Assembly: GCF_017873135.1 (NCBI RefSeq)
Contig: NZ_JAGGJV010000001.1
Coordinates: forward strand, 682,001 to 746,000
Length of the DNA stretch: 64,000 bases
Reading direction: 5' to 3'
From: Rhizobium herbae
Lineage (GTDB): Bacteria; Pseudomonadota; Alphaproteobacteria; Rhizobiales; Rhizobiaceae
Below are positions 1 through 8,792 of this stretch, one piece after another (within the stretch, counting starts at the first letter, position 1; each line of letters starts with the position of its first letter). The notes under the pieces were generated by a model, which saw nothing but the letters and a program-made list of their open reading frames with translations, had not been told where the DNA came from and ran no database searches. Made by a program: the position numbers and the translations under genes.

Positions 1-88
1 TCCCGAGCCGCATGATCACGATGCGGCGGGGCCTTCGAAAGCCGAAAGCTTCGAAGCGGTCTGGACAGCACCGGATGAAGCCCCCTGA
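1..88 (+). CDS. 3' end of an unidentified gene (partial)
   Basis: From base 2 an open frame runs to a TGA at 86-88 and encodes a tail that ends AVWTAPDEAP. The start lies outside the window. The tail is rich in Pro, Ala and acidic residues, with one His/Asp patch near the beginning, as in many flexible C-termini. Nothing in these 28 residues identifies the family. The reading is supported only by an uninterrupted frame and plausible rhizobial codon use. Confidence 0.35.
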   Translation, partial: PEPHDHDAAGPSKAESFEAVWTAPDEAP

Positions 89-532
89 CTGGGTCGGCCG
101 CACCGGACGCTCTTTCAGCCCACCATGATGGGCACCGTCGCACGTTCCTCTTGTTTACCGGAGGGTGCCCGACGGGTCAAACCGGATTGCGCCATTTGCG
201 GTGCGGCCAACGTCATACACACGATTCCGGGCGTTGCCGGACATCATTCCTGCCCATCCGCCGTTCAATCTCACTTAAACCTCAATTGAAGCCCACGGCA
301 GACGAAGGTGCCTTTTAAAAGACACGCTTTCTTCCGGCACCTGTGCCAGCATTCCGCTTTGGAATATTTTCTGCCGGTGACGAGCGCCAAGCGCTCCTTG
401 TCATCGCGACACCAATTCAACATGAGTGACGTCACGAACCACAGGACTTTGTGCGTTCGGCGCACGGGCATTTATCGAAACAGCATCGATCGTTCATGGC
501 ATGCCGCCGATTCGATGCAGGAGGACTGCCCC
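89..532. other. Non-coding stretch, no convincing gene
   Basis: About 440 bases lie between the truncated first gene and the small protein at 533. A GGGCACC...GGGTGCCC inverted repeat brackets roughly 130-171, but it has no T-run and is not a canonical terminator. Open frames on both strands here lack ribosome binding sites and protein-like composition. The promoter of the small gene at 533 probably lies in this stretch; I cannot pick -35/-10 boxes with confidence. Confidence 0.4.
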
Positions 533-700
533 ATGATGTTTTTCAAGAGAAAGCCTGCCCTGATCAAGGTGATCGGCGTTGCAGCCCCCAAGCTCGTCCG
601 CACCGCGGCTGACATAGTAGTCAAGACGATCCGGAAGCCCGACAGCGACGGTCAACTGCGCCGCATGCTTCGCACCGTCGAAGACAACCGCCTGCTGTAA
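533..700 (+). CDS. Small basic conserved-type protein, unknown function
   Basis: This 55-residue protein starts MMFFKRKPAL and ends ENRLL-like (VEDNRLL). It is Lys/Arg rich with one amphipathic central segment (VIGVAAPKLV) and no clear membrane span or signal peptide. The ATG at 533 is chosen because a perfect AGGAGG lies at 519-524, eight bases upstream. The same frame is open further upstream but without a Shine-Dalgarno. It is followed after 64 bases by the DUF1488 gene on the same strand. I do not recognise a named family. Confidence 0.6.
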   Translation: MMFFKRKPALIKVIGVAAPKLVRTAADIVVKTIRKPDSDGQLRRMLRTVEDNRLL

Positions 701-764
701 GCCCTGCCGCGGGAAGCGGCATCATGCGCAGCATCGATTTCAATGGTTCAAGGTATATCTCTTC

Positions 765-1028
765 ATGGCACTGACATTTCCCAACACCAGCCGCAGTTAT
801 GACGAAACCGCAAGACGCGTTCGCTTTCTGGGTCATGACGGCATGTTCGAGGTCAAATTCTTCGTCGAAATCGGCGCTCTGTCGAAAATCGTTTCCAGAG
901 CCCCGAGCGAGGCCGATTGCCTCGCAGCCTTCGATGCGGCGCGCAGTTCGGTGCAGGATATCGCCCGCAAAGCCTATTCGCGCGACCGGCGCGACAGCTA
1001 TGTGCTGACGGAAGCGCATTTCAAATAG
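765..1028 (+). CDS. DUF1488 family protein
   Basis: This 87-residue cytosolic protein opens MALTFPNTSRSYD and has the pattern FLGHDGMFEVKFFV followed by an acidic stretch and a C-terminal helix (DIARKAYSRD). That is the arrangement of the DUF1488 family, which is common in Rhizobiales and has no known biochemical role. The length is normal for the family and no residues look missing. It lies downstream of the 55-aa gene and upstream of the TSUP permease on the same strand, but the 120-base gap to the permease leaves co-transcription open. Confidence 0.8.
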   Translation: MALTFPNTSRSYDETARRVRFLGHDGMFEVKFFVEIGALSKIVSRAPSEADCLAAFDAARSSVQDIARKAYSRDRRDSYVLTEAHFK

Positions 1029-1147
1029 GGCGCAAACTCGGCGCGTTTCCTGGGAAGGGCTGGCACAGCCCTTCCTGTTTGCCTTTGCATTTCCGGCAAA
1101 CCTCTGACACACAGCGGCAGAATCCGCTCTGGCTGTCCGAGTCTCCT

Positions 1148-1933
1148 GTGCACGATCTTGCTCCCCATCTCCTCGCGTTCCTGTTTGCAGCGGCCTTTAT
1201 CGCCGGCTTCATCGATTCCATTGCCGGTGGCGGCGGAATGATCACTATTCCCGCCATGTTGATTGCCGGCATCCCGCCGCTGGAGACGCTGGGCACCAAC
1301 AAGCTGCAATCGCTGTTCGGATCCGGTTCGGCAAGCCTTGCCTATGCGCGGCGCGGGCATGTGAACCTTCTGGAACAATTGCCGATGGTGGCGCTGGCTC
1401 TGGTTGGCGGCGGGCTGGGCGCCGCGCTGGCGACGATCGTTCCCGGCGACGTGCTCAAGGCCGTGCTGCCGTTTTTCCTCATCGCCATCGCCGTGTTTTT
1501 CGGCATCAAGCCGAATATCGGCGACGTCGACCAGACGCGCCGGATGACGCCCTTTCTCTTCGGTCTTGTCTTCGTTCCGCTCATCGGATTTTACGACGGC
1601 GTGTTCGGTCCGGGCACGGGATCCTTCTTCATGCTCGGTTTCGTCACGCTGGCCGGCTTCGGCGTGCTGAAAGCGACGGCCCACACGAAATTCCTGAATT
1701 TCGGCTCGAATGCCGGCGGCTTTGTCGTCTTTGCGCTCTACGGCGTGGTCCTATGGAAGGTCGGCCTGCTGATGGGCGCAGGCCAGTTCGCCGGTGCGCA
1801 GGTCGGGTCGCGTTTCGCGATGAAGAACGGCTCGAAGATCATCAAGCCGCTGCTGGTAATCACCTGCATCGCGCTGGCGATCAAGCTGCTGGCAGACCCG
1901 GCGCATCCTGTCCGGATCTGGCTTGGCATTTAA
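1148..1933 (+). CDS. TSUP family (TauE/SafE) membrane permease
   Basis: This is an integral membrane protein of about 261 residues with roughly eight hydrophobic segments. The opening FIAGFIDSIAGGGGMITIP is the signature of the TauE/SafE (TSUP) family, and the second half has the matching repeat GFYDGVFGPGTGSFF. Family members move sulfur-containing or organic anions such as sulfite and sulfoacetate; the substrate here cannot be read from sequence. The start is uncertain: no ATG precedes the first membrane helix in frame, and I chose the GTG at 1148 because it gives the usual family length. It converges with cobO across 12 bases. Confidence 0.85.
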   Translation: MHDLAPHLLAFLFAAAFIAGFIDSIAGGGGMITIPAMLIAGIPPLETLGTNKLQSLFGSGSASLAYARRGHVNLLEQLPMVALALVGGGLGAALATIVPGDVLKAVLPFFLIAIAVFFGIKPNIGDVDQTRRMTPFLFGLVFVPLIGFYDGVFGPGTGSFFMLGFVTLAGFGVLKATAHTKFLNFGSNAGGFVVFALYGVVLWKVGLLMGAGQFAGAQVGSRFAMKNGSKIIKPLLVITCIALAIKLLADPAHPVRIWLGI

Positions 1934-1945
1934 AAACGGACCTTC

Positions 1946-2584
1946 TCAGTATTCGACCCCGACCTGAGCCTTGATGCCGGAGCGGAAGGGGTGCTTGATC
2001 AGTTCCATCTCGGTGACGAGATCGGCGGCCTCGATCAGCTCCTCCTTGGCATTGCGGCCGGTCAGCACCACATGGGTCATGTGCGGCTTTTCTTCCTTCA
2101 GGAACCGGACGACCTCGGCGACATCGATATAATCGTAGCGAAGCGCGATGTTGATCTCGTCGAGCAGGACCATGGAGTTGCGCTCGTCGCGGATCAGCTC
2201 CTTGGCCTTCTCCCAGGCCTTGTGCGCCATGGCGATATCGCGTGACCGGTCCTGCGTTTCCCAGGTGAACCCTTCGCCGAGCGTATAGAACTGGCAGACA
2301 TCGCCGAAATGCTTTTCGATCAGGTCGCGCTCGCCGGTCTCCCAGGCACCCTTGATGAACTGGACGACGGCGGACGGCATACCATGGGCGATGTGGCGGA
2401 AGATCATGCCGAAGCCGGCGGTCGACTTGCCCTTGCCCTTGCCGGTATTGACGATGATCAGGCCCTTCTGGTCCGTCTTCGTCGCCATGATCTTTTCACG
2501 CGCGGTCTTCTTCTTTGCCATCTTCATGGCATGGCGGGCAAGATCGGCTTCGCTGCCGGCGGTTTCGTCGGTGATCTCGTTCAT
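1946..2584 (-). CDS. cobO: Cob(I)yrinic acid a,c-diamide adenosyltransferase
   Basis: This 212-residue cytosolic enzyme transfers the 5'-deoxyadenosyl group of ATP to the reduced corrin cobalt, making adenosylcobyrinic diamide for the next step, CobQ. The P-loop is NTGKGKGKSTAG (about residue 45), and VVQFIKGAW and MVLLDEIN are the expected CobO/BtuR motifs. The ATG at 2584 has AAGGAGG upstream and lies one base from the end of the GFA gene, so it is translated from the same message. It is the last gene of the cobP-cobW-cobN-gfa-cobO operon. The length is normal and all motifs are intact. Confidence 0.95.
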   Translation of the reverse strand: MNEITDETAGSEADLARHAMKMAKKKTAREKIMATKTDQKGLIIVNTGKGKGKSTAGFGMIFRHIAHGMPSAVVQFIKGAWETGERDLIEKHFGDVCQFYTLGEGFTWETQDRSRDIAMAHKAWEKAKELIRDERNSMVLLDEINIALRYDYIDVAEVVRFLKEEKPHMTHVVLTGRNAKEELIEAADLVTEMELIKHPFRSGIKAQVGVEY

Positions 2585-2585
2585 G

Positions 2586-2972
2586 TCAGTCTTCCTCCTT
2601 CGGCAGATCATCCTCGCAGTGCAGCCAGGAGACGCGCTCATTCCAATACCAGTGTCGAGTGATTTCGACGCCCGACGCATCGTCGAGCGTCGCAACATAA
2701 AGATCGATTTCTCCGGGGCGCCTCTCCGTCGCGAAACTCATCGGCGAGCCGCAATTGCCGCAGAAGCCGCGGCTGACGCCGGGCGACGACGCGTAGTGGC
2801 GCAGCGTCTCACCCCAGAACGCCACACTGGTCGTCGCAACGCAGAGGAAGGTCGTCACGGGCGAGGACGTCGCGCGCCTGCAACTCTCGCAGTGGCAATG
2901 CCCGGTCCGGATCACGTCGCCGGAAATCTTGAACACAACAGACCTGCAGAGGCAACGGCCGGTCAGTTCCAT
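2586..2972 (-). CDS. GFA/CENP-V family zinc protein
   Basis: This 128-residue protein has the cysteine pattern of glutathione-dependent formaldehyde-activating (GFA) enzymes: CLCRSV near residue 7, HCHCESCRR near 26 and GFCGNCGSP near 70, which build a zinc site. Most GFA-family proteins have no proven substrate, so the formaldehyde role should not be assumed. Its ATG overlaps the cobN stop (TGATG), and its own stop is one base before cobO, so it is translationally embedded in the cobalamin operon. A role in cobalamin synthesis is not established. It may be a passenger or may handle a thiol or zinc need of the pathway. Confidence 0.88.
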   Translation of the reverse strand: MELTGRCLCRSVVFKISGDVIRTGHCHCESCRRATSSPVTTFLCVATTSVAFWGETLRHYASSPGVSRGFCGNCGSPMSFATERRPGEIDLYVATLDDASGVEITRHWYWNERVSWLHCEDDLPKEED

Positions 2973-5900
2973 CACGAAGCCCTCCGTCTTCCGCTAAACC
3001 CGTCGAGGTCGAAACGCGCCGAATTGGAACGCGGCGACCACAGGCCGCGGTCGATCGCCTCCAGCAGCTTGTCGGTCATCTCGCGTAGCGCCGCCGGGTT
3101 CTTGTCTTCCATGAACTGGCGCACGCGCTCGTCCATGACATAGGCCTGGTAGACCGCCTCGAAATGGTGGCTGCGCACCGCACCTGTCGTTGCCGCGAAG
3201 GCGAACATGTAGTCGACCGTGGCTGCGATCTCGAAGGCGCCCTTGTAGCCGTGGCGCATGACGCCCTCGATCCATTTCGGATTGACGACGCGGCCGCGCA
3301 CCACCCGGCCTATCTCCTCCTCCAGCGAGCGGATCACCGGCTTTTCCGGACGGGAATGGTCGTTGTGGTAAATGGTGGGACGGGCTCCGGCCATCTGCTC
3401 GACCGCCAGGCTCATGCCGCCTTCGAACTGGTAGTAGTCGTCGCTGTCGAGCAGGTCGTGCTCGCGGTTGTCCTGATTCTGGACGACGGCCTCGACTGTC
3501 TTCAGACGCGCCTCCAGCAGTCCGCGCTCGGCCTTGCCGTCTTCGCCGGCGCCATAGGCATAGCTTCCCCAGGTGAGATAGGCGTCGGCAAGATCGGCGC
3601 GGCTTTCCCAGCCCCTCTCGTCCATCAGCGCCTGCAAACCCGCGCCATAGGCGCCGGGCTTGGCGCCGAAGACGCGGTAGGACGCACGTCTCGCAGCCTC
3701 CTTCGGCGCAACGCCGGCCGCCTCGAGCCGCGCGGTTTCCGTCCGCATCCGGGCGGCGATCATGTTGTCGGCATCGTCCTCTTCGAGTGCGCCGACCGCG
3801 CGGATCGCAGTGTCGAAGAGCGCGATCTGCTCCGGGAAGGCATCGCGGAAGAAACCGGAAATGCGCAGGGTAACATCGACGCGCGGACGGCCAAGCATGG
3901 CCAAAGGCACGATCTCATAGCCCGTCACCCGGCGAGACATCATGTCCCAGATAGGCCTGGTGCCGATCAGCGCCATCGCCTGGGCAATATCGTCGCCGCC
4001 GGTGCGCATGTTCGACGTGCCCCAGGCGGTCAGCCCAAAGGAGGTTGGCCAGTCGCCGTGGTCCTGCAGGTAACGGCGGATCAGCAGTTCGGCCGATTTC
4101 TTGCCGAGCTCGAACGCCGCCGGCGTCGGCACCGCCCGGCTGTCCACCGAATAGAAATTCCGCCCCGTCGGCAACACGTCCGGCCGCCCGCGCGTCGGCG
4201 CGCCGGAAGGTCCGGGTGCGACGAAACGGCCGTCGAGCCCGGTCATCAGCGCAGCGATTTCGGCGGGACCAGATTGAGTAATGGAAGGCTTTAGGCGAGT
4301 TTTGACCTCGTGCAGGACTGCCCGCGTGGCATCCCAACCTTCGGGGCAAGCCAATTCGCCGGAGACGAATTTGGCAGCCAGCAGCTCGATGCGCTCGACG
4401 GTATCGCCGGCCGTACGCCAGGGGACGTCGGTGATATCGGCTAGGATTGCGGATTTGGGACCAAACCAGACATCGGAGAGGACGCAATCGAGCGGGTCGA
4501 AAGGACGCTCCGGGTTGATCTCCCCCCTTGTGGGGGAGATGTCGGCCCGGCCGACAGAGGGGGGTGCTGCGACGACTGCCGCACGAAATGCATCCGCCGA
4601 AATCGCCCGCTGCAAACTGCAATCGCCGCCTTCGCCCTGCCCGCGCGGAACGCGGGCAAGAGCGACCGTCAAGTCCGTCAGCAAACGCCCTTCCGGCGCC
4701 ACACCGAAGATATGCAACCCATCGCGAATCTGCAGTTCCTTGAGGTCGCAGAGATAGGCGTCGAGCTTTTCGAGCGCCTTGTCCTCGCCGTCGGTACCAG
4801 CAATACCGGCGTCATGGTCAAGGCCGATATCGCGGACGAGATCGAGGATCTGCTTGCTCAGCAATCGCAGACGGCGCGGGTCGCCACCGGCGGCGTCGTA
4901 ATATTCGTCGACGAGCGCTTCAAGGTCCTTCAGCGGACCGTAGGATTCGGCGCGGGTGAGCGGCGGCGTCAGGTGGTCGATGATGACGGCGCTGGTGCGG
5001 CGCTTGGCCTGCGTGCCCTCGCCCGGATCGTTGACGATGAACGGATAGAGATGCGGCATCGGGCCGAACACGGCTTCCGGATAGCAGGTCTCCGACAGCG
5101 CCAGCGACTTGCCCGGCAGCCATTCGAGATTGCCGTGCTTGCCCATGTGGACGACGGCATGGGCGCCGAATTCCTGCCGCAGGAAAGCGTAGAAGGCCAG
5201 ATATCCATGCGGCGGCACCAGGTCCGGCGAATGATAGGTTTCCTTCGGATCGATATTGTAGCCGCGCGCCGGCTGGATGCCGACCAGCGTCTCCCCGAAG
5301 CGCGTCAGCGGCAGGGCGAACCGGCCGCCGCGGAAGAAGGGATCGGTCTCCGGCCTGCCCCACCGATCGACAACCTCGCTCTGAATCTGAACCGGAAGAG
5401 ACGCGAAGAAGGCATTGTATTGACTCAGGGAAAGCGTCTCGCGGATGTCGCAATCCACGCGCGCCGAATTGGTCGGCCCAGCCATGAGATGCCGGATCAG
5501 CGCGTCACCGTCAGCAGGGATATCATCGATCGCGTAGCCGTGAGCGGCCATGGCTTTCATGACCTCGATGGTGCCGGCCGGCGTGTCGAGCCCGACGCCG
5601 TTGCCGAGCCGTCCGTCGCGGTTCGGATAGTTCGCCATTATGATCGCCACGCGGCGTTCGCTCGGCGCGGTCTGGCGCAGTCTGGCCCAGTTGGCCGCCA
5701 GCTTCGCGGCAAAGGCGATGCGATCGGCCAGAGGTTCGTGGCCGACGATATTGGCTTCGACATCGGTATCGTAGACAGCGGCGGCCTTGAAGGAGACGGC
5801 GCGCGACAGGATGCGCCCATCGACTTCCGGCAGCGCCACGTTCATCGCCAGGTCCCGCGCCATCAGGCCTTGCGGCGAGGATTCCCATGCGGCCCGCGAG

Positions 5901-6799
5901 GAGCCGGAAAAGATCACCTGCAGGACCGGCGCATCGGTGAATTCCAGTACCGTCGGCTTGCGGTCGGCGCCCGGCGCGGAAACGGCAAAGCCGGTGGCGT
6001 TCATCACCACGGCCGGCGGCGCCTCGCTGAAAATCGATTCCAGCGTGCCGATCGACACCGCATCCTTGAGGCTGGAGACGAACACCGGCAGCACCGTCAT
6101 GCCTTCGGCCGCAAGCGCTGCGATCAGGGCCTCGACGGGTCTGGTTTCGCCGCTCTGCACGAGGGCGCGGTAGAAGCAGAAGGCGACGATCGGCCGCTCT
6201 CCGGCGACGCGAAACCCAACCGCCCTTTTCCACGCCTCGACACCGATCACACCCTCGCCCGGCCACCAGATACCGGCCTTCAGCAAAGGCGCCGCCGGTT
6301 CCGGCTTTTCCGAACCGTCGATCAGGGCATCGGCATAGGCGAGCAGCCGCACCATATTGTCGGCGCCGCCCTCGGTGAAATAGGCCCACATCCGGTTGCG
6401 GTCTTCGACAGAAACCGTCGAAAACGGCTCCAAGCCCGGGTCCGGCTTGTCATAGCCCGGCAGCACGGCGATCTGGAATTTGTGGGTGACGGCAGCCGCA
6501 TGCAGCGCCTCCAGCACATATTGGAAATAGCTGGCGCCGCCGAGCGGGCGGACGATGATCAGCTTGGCGTGACGTGCGGTGCGCCCGACATAGGTATCGA
6601 CCGACATCGGATGCTTGAGCGTCAGAAGGCTCGCCACCCGCAGGCTCGTGGTGCTGCCACGCATGCGGTGGGCGCTAGCAATCGACGAAAGCTCGGTATC
6701 GGCGGCCGACAGGAACAGGATATCGGCCGGCGACTGGCCGAGATCGATCGCCTCCTCGCCATCCGTGATCGTGCCTTTCTGGGCTAGGAGGAGATGCAT
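2972..6799 (-). CDS. cobN: Cobaltochelatase subunit CobN
   Basis: This 1275-residue protein is the large subunit of the aerobic, ATP-dependent cobaltochelatase. It binds hydrogenobyrinic a,c-diamide and inserts Co(II) together with the AAA+ motor CobS-CobT, which are not in this window. Family stretches include NRDGRLGNGVGLDTPAG, HMGKHGNLEWLPGK (a metal-ligand-like His region) and EGGMSLAVEQMAGARP near the C-terminus. The ATG at 6799 has GGAG eight bases upstream. At about residues 745-761 the protein contains PPSVGRADISPTRGEI, encoded by a copy of the RIME-like repeat also found just upstream of the gene, so a mobile palindrome has been accepted in frame. Confidence 0.95.
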   Translation of the reverse strand: MHLLLAQKGTITDGEEAIDLGQSPADILFLSAADTELSSIASAHRMRGSTTSLRVASLLTLKHPMSVDTYVGRTARHAKLIIVRPLGGASYFQYVLEALHAAAVTHKFQIAVLPGYDKPDPGLEPFSTVSVEDRNRMWAYFTEGGADNMVRLLAYADALIDGSEKPEPAAPLLKAGIWWPGEGVIGVEAWKRAVGFRVAGERPIVAFCFYRALVQSGETRPVEALIAALAAEGMTVLPVFVSSLKDAVSIGTLESIFSEAPPAVVMNATGFAVSAPGADRKPTVLEFTDAPVLQVIFSGSSRAAWESSPQGLMARDLAMNVALPEVDGRILSRAVSFKAAAVYDTDVEANIVGHEPLADRIAFAAKLAANWARLRQTAPSERRVAIIMANYPNRDGRLGNGVGLDTPAGTIEVMKAMAAHGYAIDDIPADGDALIRHLMAGPTNSARVDCDIRETLSLSQYNAFFASLPVQIQSEVVDRWGRPETDPFFRGGRFALPLTRFGETLVGIQPARGYNIDPKETYHSPDLVPPHGYLAFYAFLRQEFGAHAVVHMGKHGNLEWLPGKSLALSETCYPEAVFGPMPHLYPFIVNDPGEGTQAKRRTSAVIIDHLTPPLTRAESYGPLKDLEALVDEYYDAAGGDPRRLRLLSKQILDLVRDIGLDHDAGIAGTDGEDKALEKLDAYLCDLKELQIRDGLHIFGVAPEGRLLTDLTVALARVPRGQGEGGDCSLQRAISADAFRAAVVAAPPSVGRADISPTRGEINPERPFDPLDCVLSDVWFGPKSAILADITDVPWRTAGDTVERIELLAAKFVSGELACPEGWDATRAVLHEVKTRLKPSITQSGPAEIAALMTGLDGRFVAPGPSGAPTRGRPDVLPTGRNFYSVDSRAVPTPAAFELGKKSAELLIRRYLQDHGDWPTSFGLTAWGTSNMRTGGDDIAQAMALIGTRPIWDMMSRRVTGYEIVPLAMLGRPRVDVTLRISGFFRDAFPEQIALFDTAIRAVGALEEDDADNMIAARMRTETARLEAAGVAPKEAARRASYRVFGAKPGAYGAGLQALMDERGWESRADLADAYLTWGSYAYGAGEDGKAERGLLEARLKTVEAVVQNQDNREHDLLDSDDYYQFEGGMSLAVEQMAGARPTIYHNDHSRPEKPVIRSLEEEIGRVVRGRVVNPKWIEGVMRHGYKGAFEIAATVDYMFAFAATTGAVRSHHFEAVYQAYVMDERVRQFMEDKNPAALREMTDKLLEAIDRGLWSPRSNSARFDLDGFSGRRRAS
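4518..4566. repeat. RIME-like palindromic repeat inside cobN
   Basis: A 49-base unit with the arms CTCCCCCCTTGTGGGGGAGA and GTCGG...CCGAC, ending in AGAGGGGGGT. It closely matches the copies at 6826-6872 and 6929-6975. On the minus strand it is read through by cobN without a stop. Such palindromes are normally intergenic in Rhizobiaceae, so a coding copy is unusual. Confidence 0.75.
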
Positions 6800-6825
6800 G
6801 GCATTCTCCGGAGGCCGAGGCGCCC

Positions 6826-6975
6826 CCCTCTGTCACTGCGTGACATCTCCCCCACAAAGGGGGAGATCGGGAGCAAGCGGCGTCCACGAACATCCCCAGA
6901 CAATTTGGAGCGCGAGGCTCCTCCGGCCGATCTCCCCCCTTGTGGGGGAGATGTCCGATAGGACAGAGGGGGGTA
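6826..6975. repeat. Inverted pair of RIME-like palindromes between cobW and cobN
   Basis: Two copies of the same unit face each other. The first (6826-6872) reads CCCCCCTCTGTC then ACATCTCCCCC; the second (6929-6975) reads GATCTCCCCCTTGTGG then GACAGAGGGGGG. About 55 bases of unique sequence separate them. The pair fills most of the 206-base cobW-cobN gap and would fold into a large hairpin in the cobW-cobN message. This matches the two-palindrome layout described for RIME elements in Rhizobium; the name rests on memory of that family. Confidence 0.7.
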
Positions 6976-7005
6976 TGCCGCAATCACCATTCTCTAAATT
7001 GCCCT

Positions 7006-8070
7006 CTACGCCGCCGCAACGATCGCAGCCCGCACGGCCGCCTCGTCCATGTCATGCAGGCCGATAACCACCAGGCGGGTCCGGCGCGCCTCGCCGGCAG
7101 CCCAGGCGCGGTCGAAATACTGGTCGATGCGGGCGCCGACGCCCTGGATCAGCAGGCGCATCGGCTTGCCCGGCACGTCAGCAAAGCCCTTGAGGCGCAG
7201 TACGTCGTGCGCGGCGATGATGACCTTCAGCTTTTCGATGAAGCCGGCGGGGTTCGCGATCGGGCCCAGTTCGACGACGAAACTGTCGAATTCGTCATGG
7301 CTGTGCTCCTCACCCGCTTCGTGTTCCATTTCGTGATGAGACTTGCGGTTGGCAATATCGCTTTCGGTGCCCACGCCAAGGCCGAGCAGGACGGCGGCGG
7401 AAACCTCGCCGTTCTTCGCCTCGATCATCGTCGGCTTGCGGCTGGTGCGCGACGAAACTTCCCTGCGAACGAAGGCGAGGCCGGTGGAGTCCAGCAGGTC
7501 GGTCTTGTTGAGAATGATAAGGTCGGCCGCGGTCAGCTGGTCCTCGAACAGTTCCTCGATCGGGCTTTCATGATCGAGATTGCCGTCCTCGACCCGCAGC
7601 GCATCGACCTTGTCGTGATCGTCGGCAAACCGCCCGGCGGCAACCGCGGCGCTGTCGACAACGGTGATGACGCCGTCGACGGTCACCTGCGTGCGGATAT
7701 CCGGCCAGTTGAAGGCGGCGATCAGCGGCTGCGGCAAGGCCAGGCCAGAGGTTTCGATGACGATATGGTCCGGGCGGTTTTCGCGCTCAAGCAGCTTGGT
7801 CATGGTCGGGATGAAGTCGTCGGCGACGGTGCAGCAGATGCAGCCGTTGGTGAGCTCGATGATGTCGTCCTCGCTGCAGGCTTCGGCGCCGCAACCTTTC
7901 AGCACGTCGCCATCGACACCGAGATCGCCGAACTCGTTGATGATCAGCGCGATACGGCGCCCCCCGGCATTCTGCAGGATGTTGCGGATCATCGTCGTCT
8001 TGCCGGCGCCCAGGAAGCCGGTGATGACGGTTGCCGGGATCTTGCCGTGGGCGGCTTTTTCGTTGGTCAT
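7006..8070 (-). CDS. cobW: CobW GTPase, metal chaperone of cobalamin synthesis
   Basis: This 354-residue member of the COG0523/CobW G3E GTPase family is thought to supply cobalt to the CobN-S-T chelatase. Visible motifs are the P-loop TGFLGAGKTT (about residue 17), the switch/metal motif NGCICCTVADD (about 75), and the guanine-specificity motif ILNKTD (about 186). A His/Glu-rich stretch (HHEMEHEAGEEHSHDE, about residue 247) is typical of metal-binding CobW proteins. Its ATG follows the cobP stop by three bases, so the two are co-translated. Downstream lies the RIME-containing gap and then cobN. Length and motifs are complete. Confidence 0.95.
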   Translation of the reverse strand: MTNEKAAHGKIPATVITGFLGAGKTTMIRNILQNAGGRRIALIINEFGDLGVDGDVLKGCGAEACSEDDIIELTNGCICCTVADDFIPTMTKLLERENRPDHIVIETSGLALPQPLIAAFNWPDIRTQVTVDGVITVVDSAAVAAGRFADDHDKVDALRVEDGNLDHESPIEELFEDQLTAADLIILNKTDLLDSTGLAFVRREVSSRTSRKPTMIEAKNGEVSAAVLLGLGVGTESDIANRKSHHEMEHEAGEEHSHDEFDSFVVELGPIANPAGFIEKLKVIIAAHDVLRLKGFADVPGKPMRLLIQGVGARIDQYFDRAWAAGEARRTRLVVIGLHDMDEAAVRAAIVAAA

Positions 8071-8073
8071 GGA

Positions 8074-8598
8074 TCAACCCTTCATTTTCAGCGGCAATCC
8101 GGCCGCGATAAAATAGACATCCGCGGATATCTCCGCAATGATCTGGTGCAGCCGGCCGGCATGGTCGCGAAAGTCGCGCGCCATTCGGTTTTCCGGCACG
8201 ATGCCGAGCCCGACTTCGTTCGAGACGAAGACCAGCCGGGCTTTGGCCTGCGGCACATAGGCCGCGAGCCCTTCGAATTCCGCCGCCATGTCGCGCTCTT
8301 CCATCATCAGGTTGGTGACCCACAGGGTCAGGCAATCGATGAGAATGATGCGATCGGGCGCGTCGATGGCCTGCAGGCAGGCGGCAAGTTCGAGCGGCTC
8401 CTCATGCGTCTGCCAATCAGGCCCGCGACGGTCGCGATGCTCGGTTATCCTTGCCTGCATCTCGCCGTCCCAGGCCCTCCCGGTCGCGACGTAATGCATG
8501 CCAAGACCCGACGCCGTGACGAGTTTTTCGGCGAAGGTGGACTTGCCGGAACGGGCACCGCCGAGAACCAGCACGGCCCCTGACTTTATCGATGTCAT
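8074..8598 (-). CDS. cobP: Adenosylcobinamide kinase / adenosylcobinamide-phosphate guanylyltransferase
   Basis: This 174-residue bifunctional enzyme phosphorylates adenosylcobinamide and then adds GMP, giving AdoCbi-GDP for the late steps of cobalamin assembly (CobU in enteric bacteria). The P-loop [12 protein letters not shown] is at about residue 13. [16 protein letters not shown] with the following HRDRRG covers the guanylylation region, and [12 protein letters not shown] and [11 protein letters not shown] are strongly conserved family segments. It is the first gene of the cob operon and lies about 190 bases downstream of the cobalamin riboswitch. Its Shine-Dalgarno is weak (GGGAT), which fits control of its translation by the leader. 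Confidence 0.95.
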   Translation of the reverse strand: MTSIKSGAVLVLGGARSGKSTFAEKLVTASGLGMHYVATGRAWDGEMQARITEHRDRRGPDWQTHEEPLELAACLQAIDAPDRIILIDCLTLWVTNLMMEERDMAAEFEGLAAYVPQAKARLVFVSNEVGLGIVPENRMARDFRDHAGRLHQIIAEISADVYFIAAGLPLKMKG

Positions 8599-8792
8599 GG
8601 AATGATCCCGGCCTTAGCGCGAGCCGGGAGATAGGAATGCCCGTGGACCGCGCAAACCGACGTCTGCGGCAACGCGAAAAAAGCCGTTCCGGGAACGGGA
8701 CGATAAAGCCATGACAACCTCCGTGCTGGCATAGGGAGTGTCTCTCCCTGGGTCGGGCGAGCCCCTAGCTAAGCTAAGATGGGGCCCTTTAA

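Noticed and set aside
4712..6787. Long plus-strand open frame opposite cobN (about 690 codons)
   Set aside because: It is antisense to a clear cobN. Its Arg/Gly/Asp-rich composition is what GC-rich third positions give on the opposite strand, and no family motif or ribosome site was seen.
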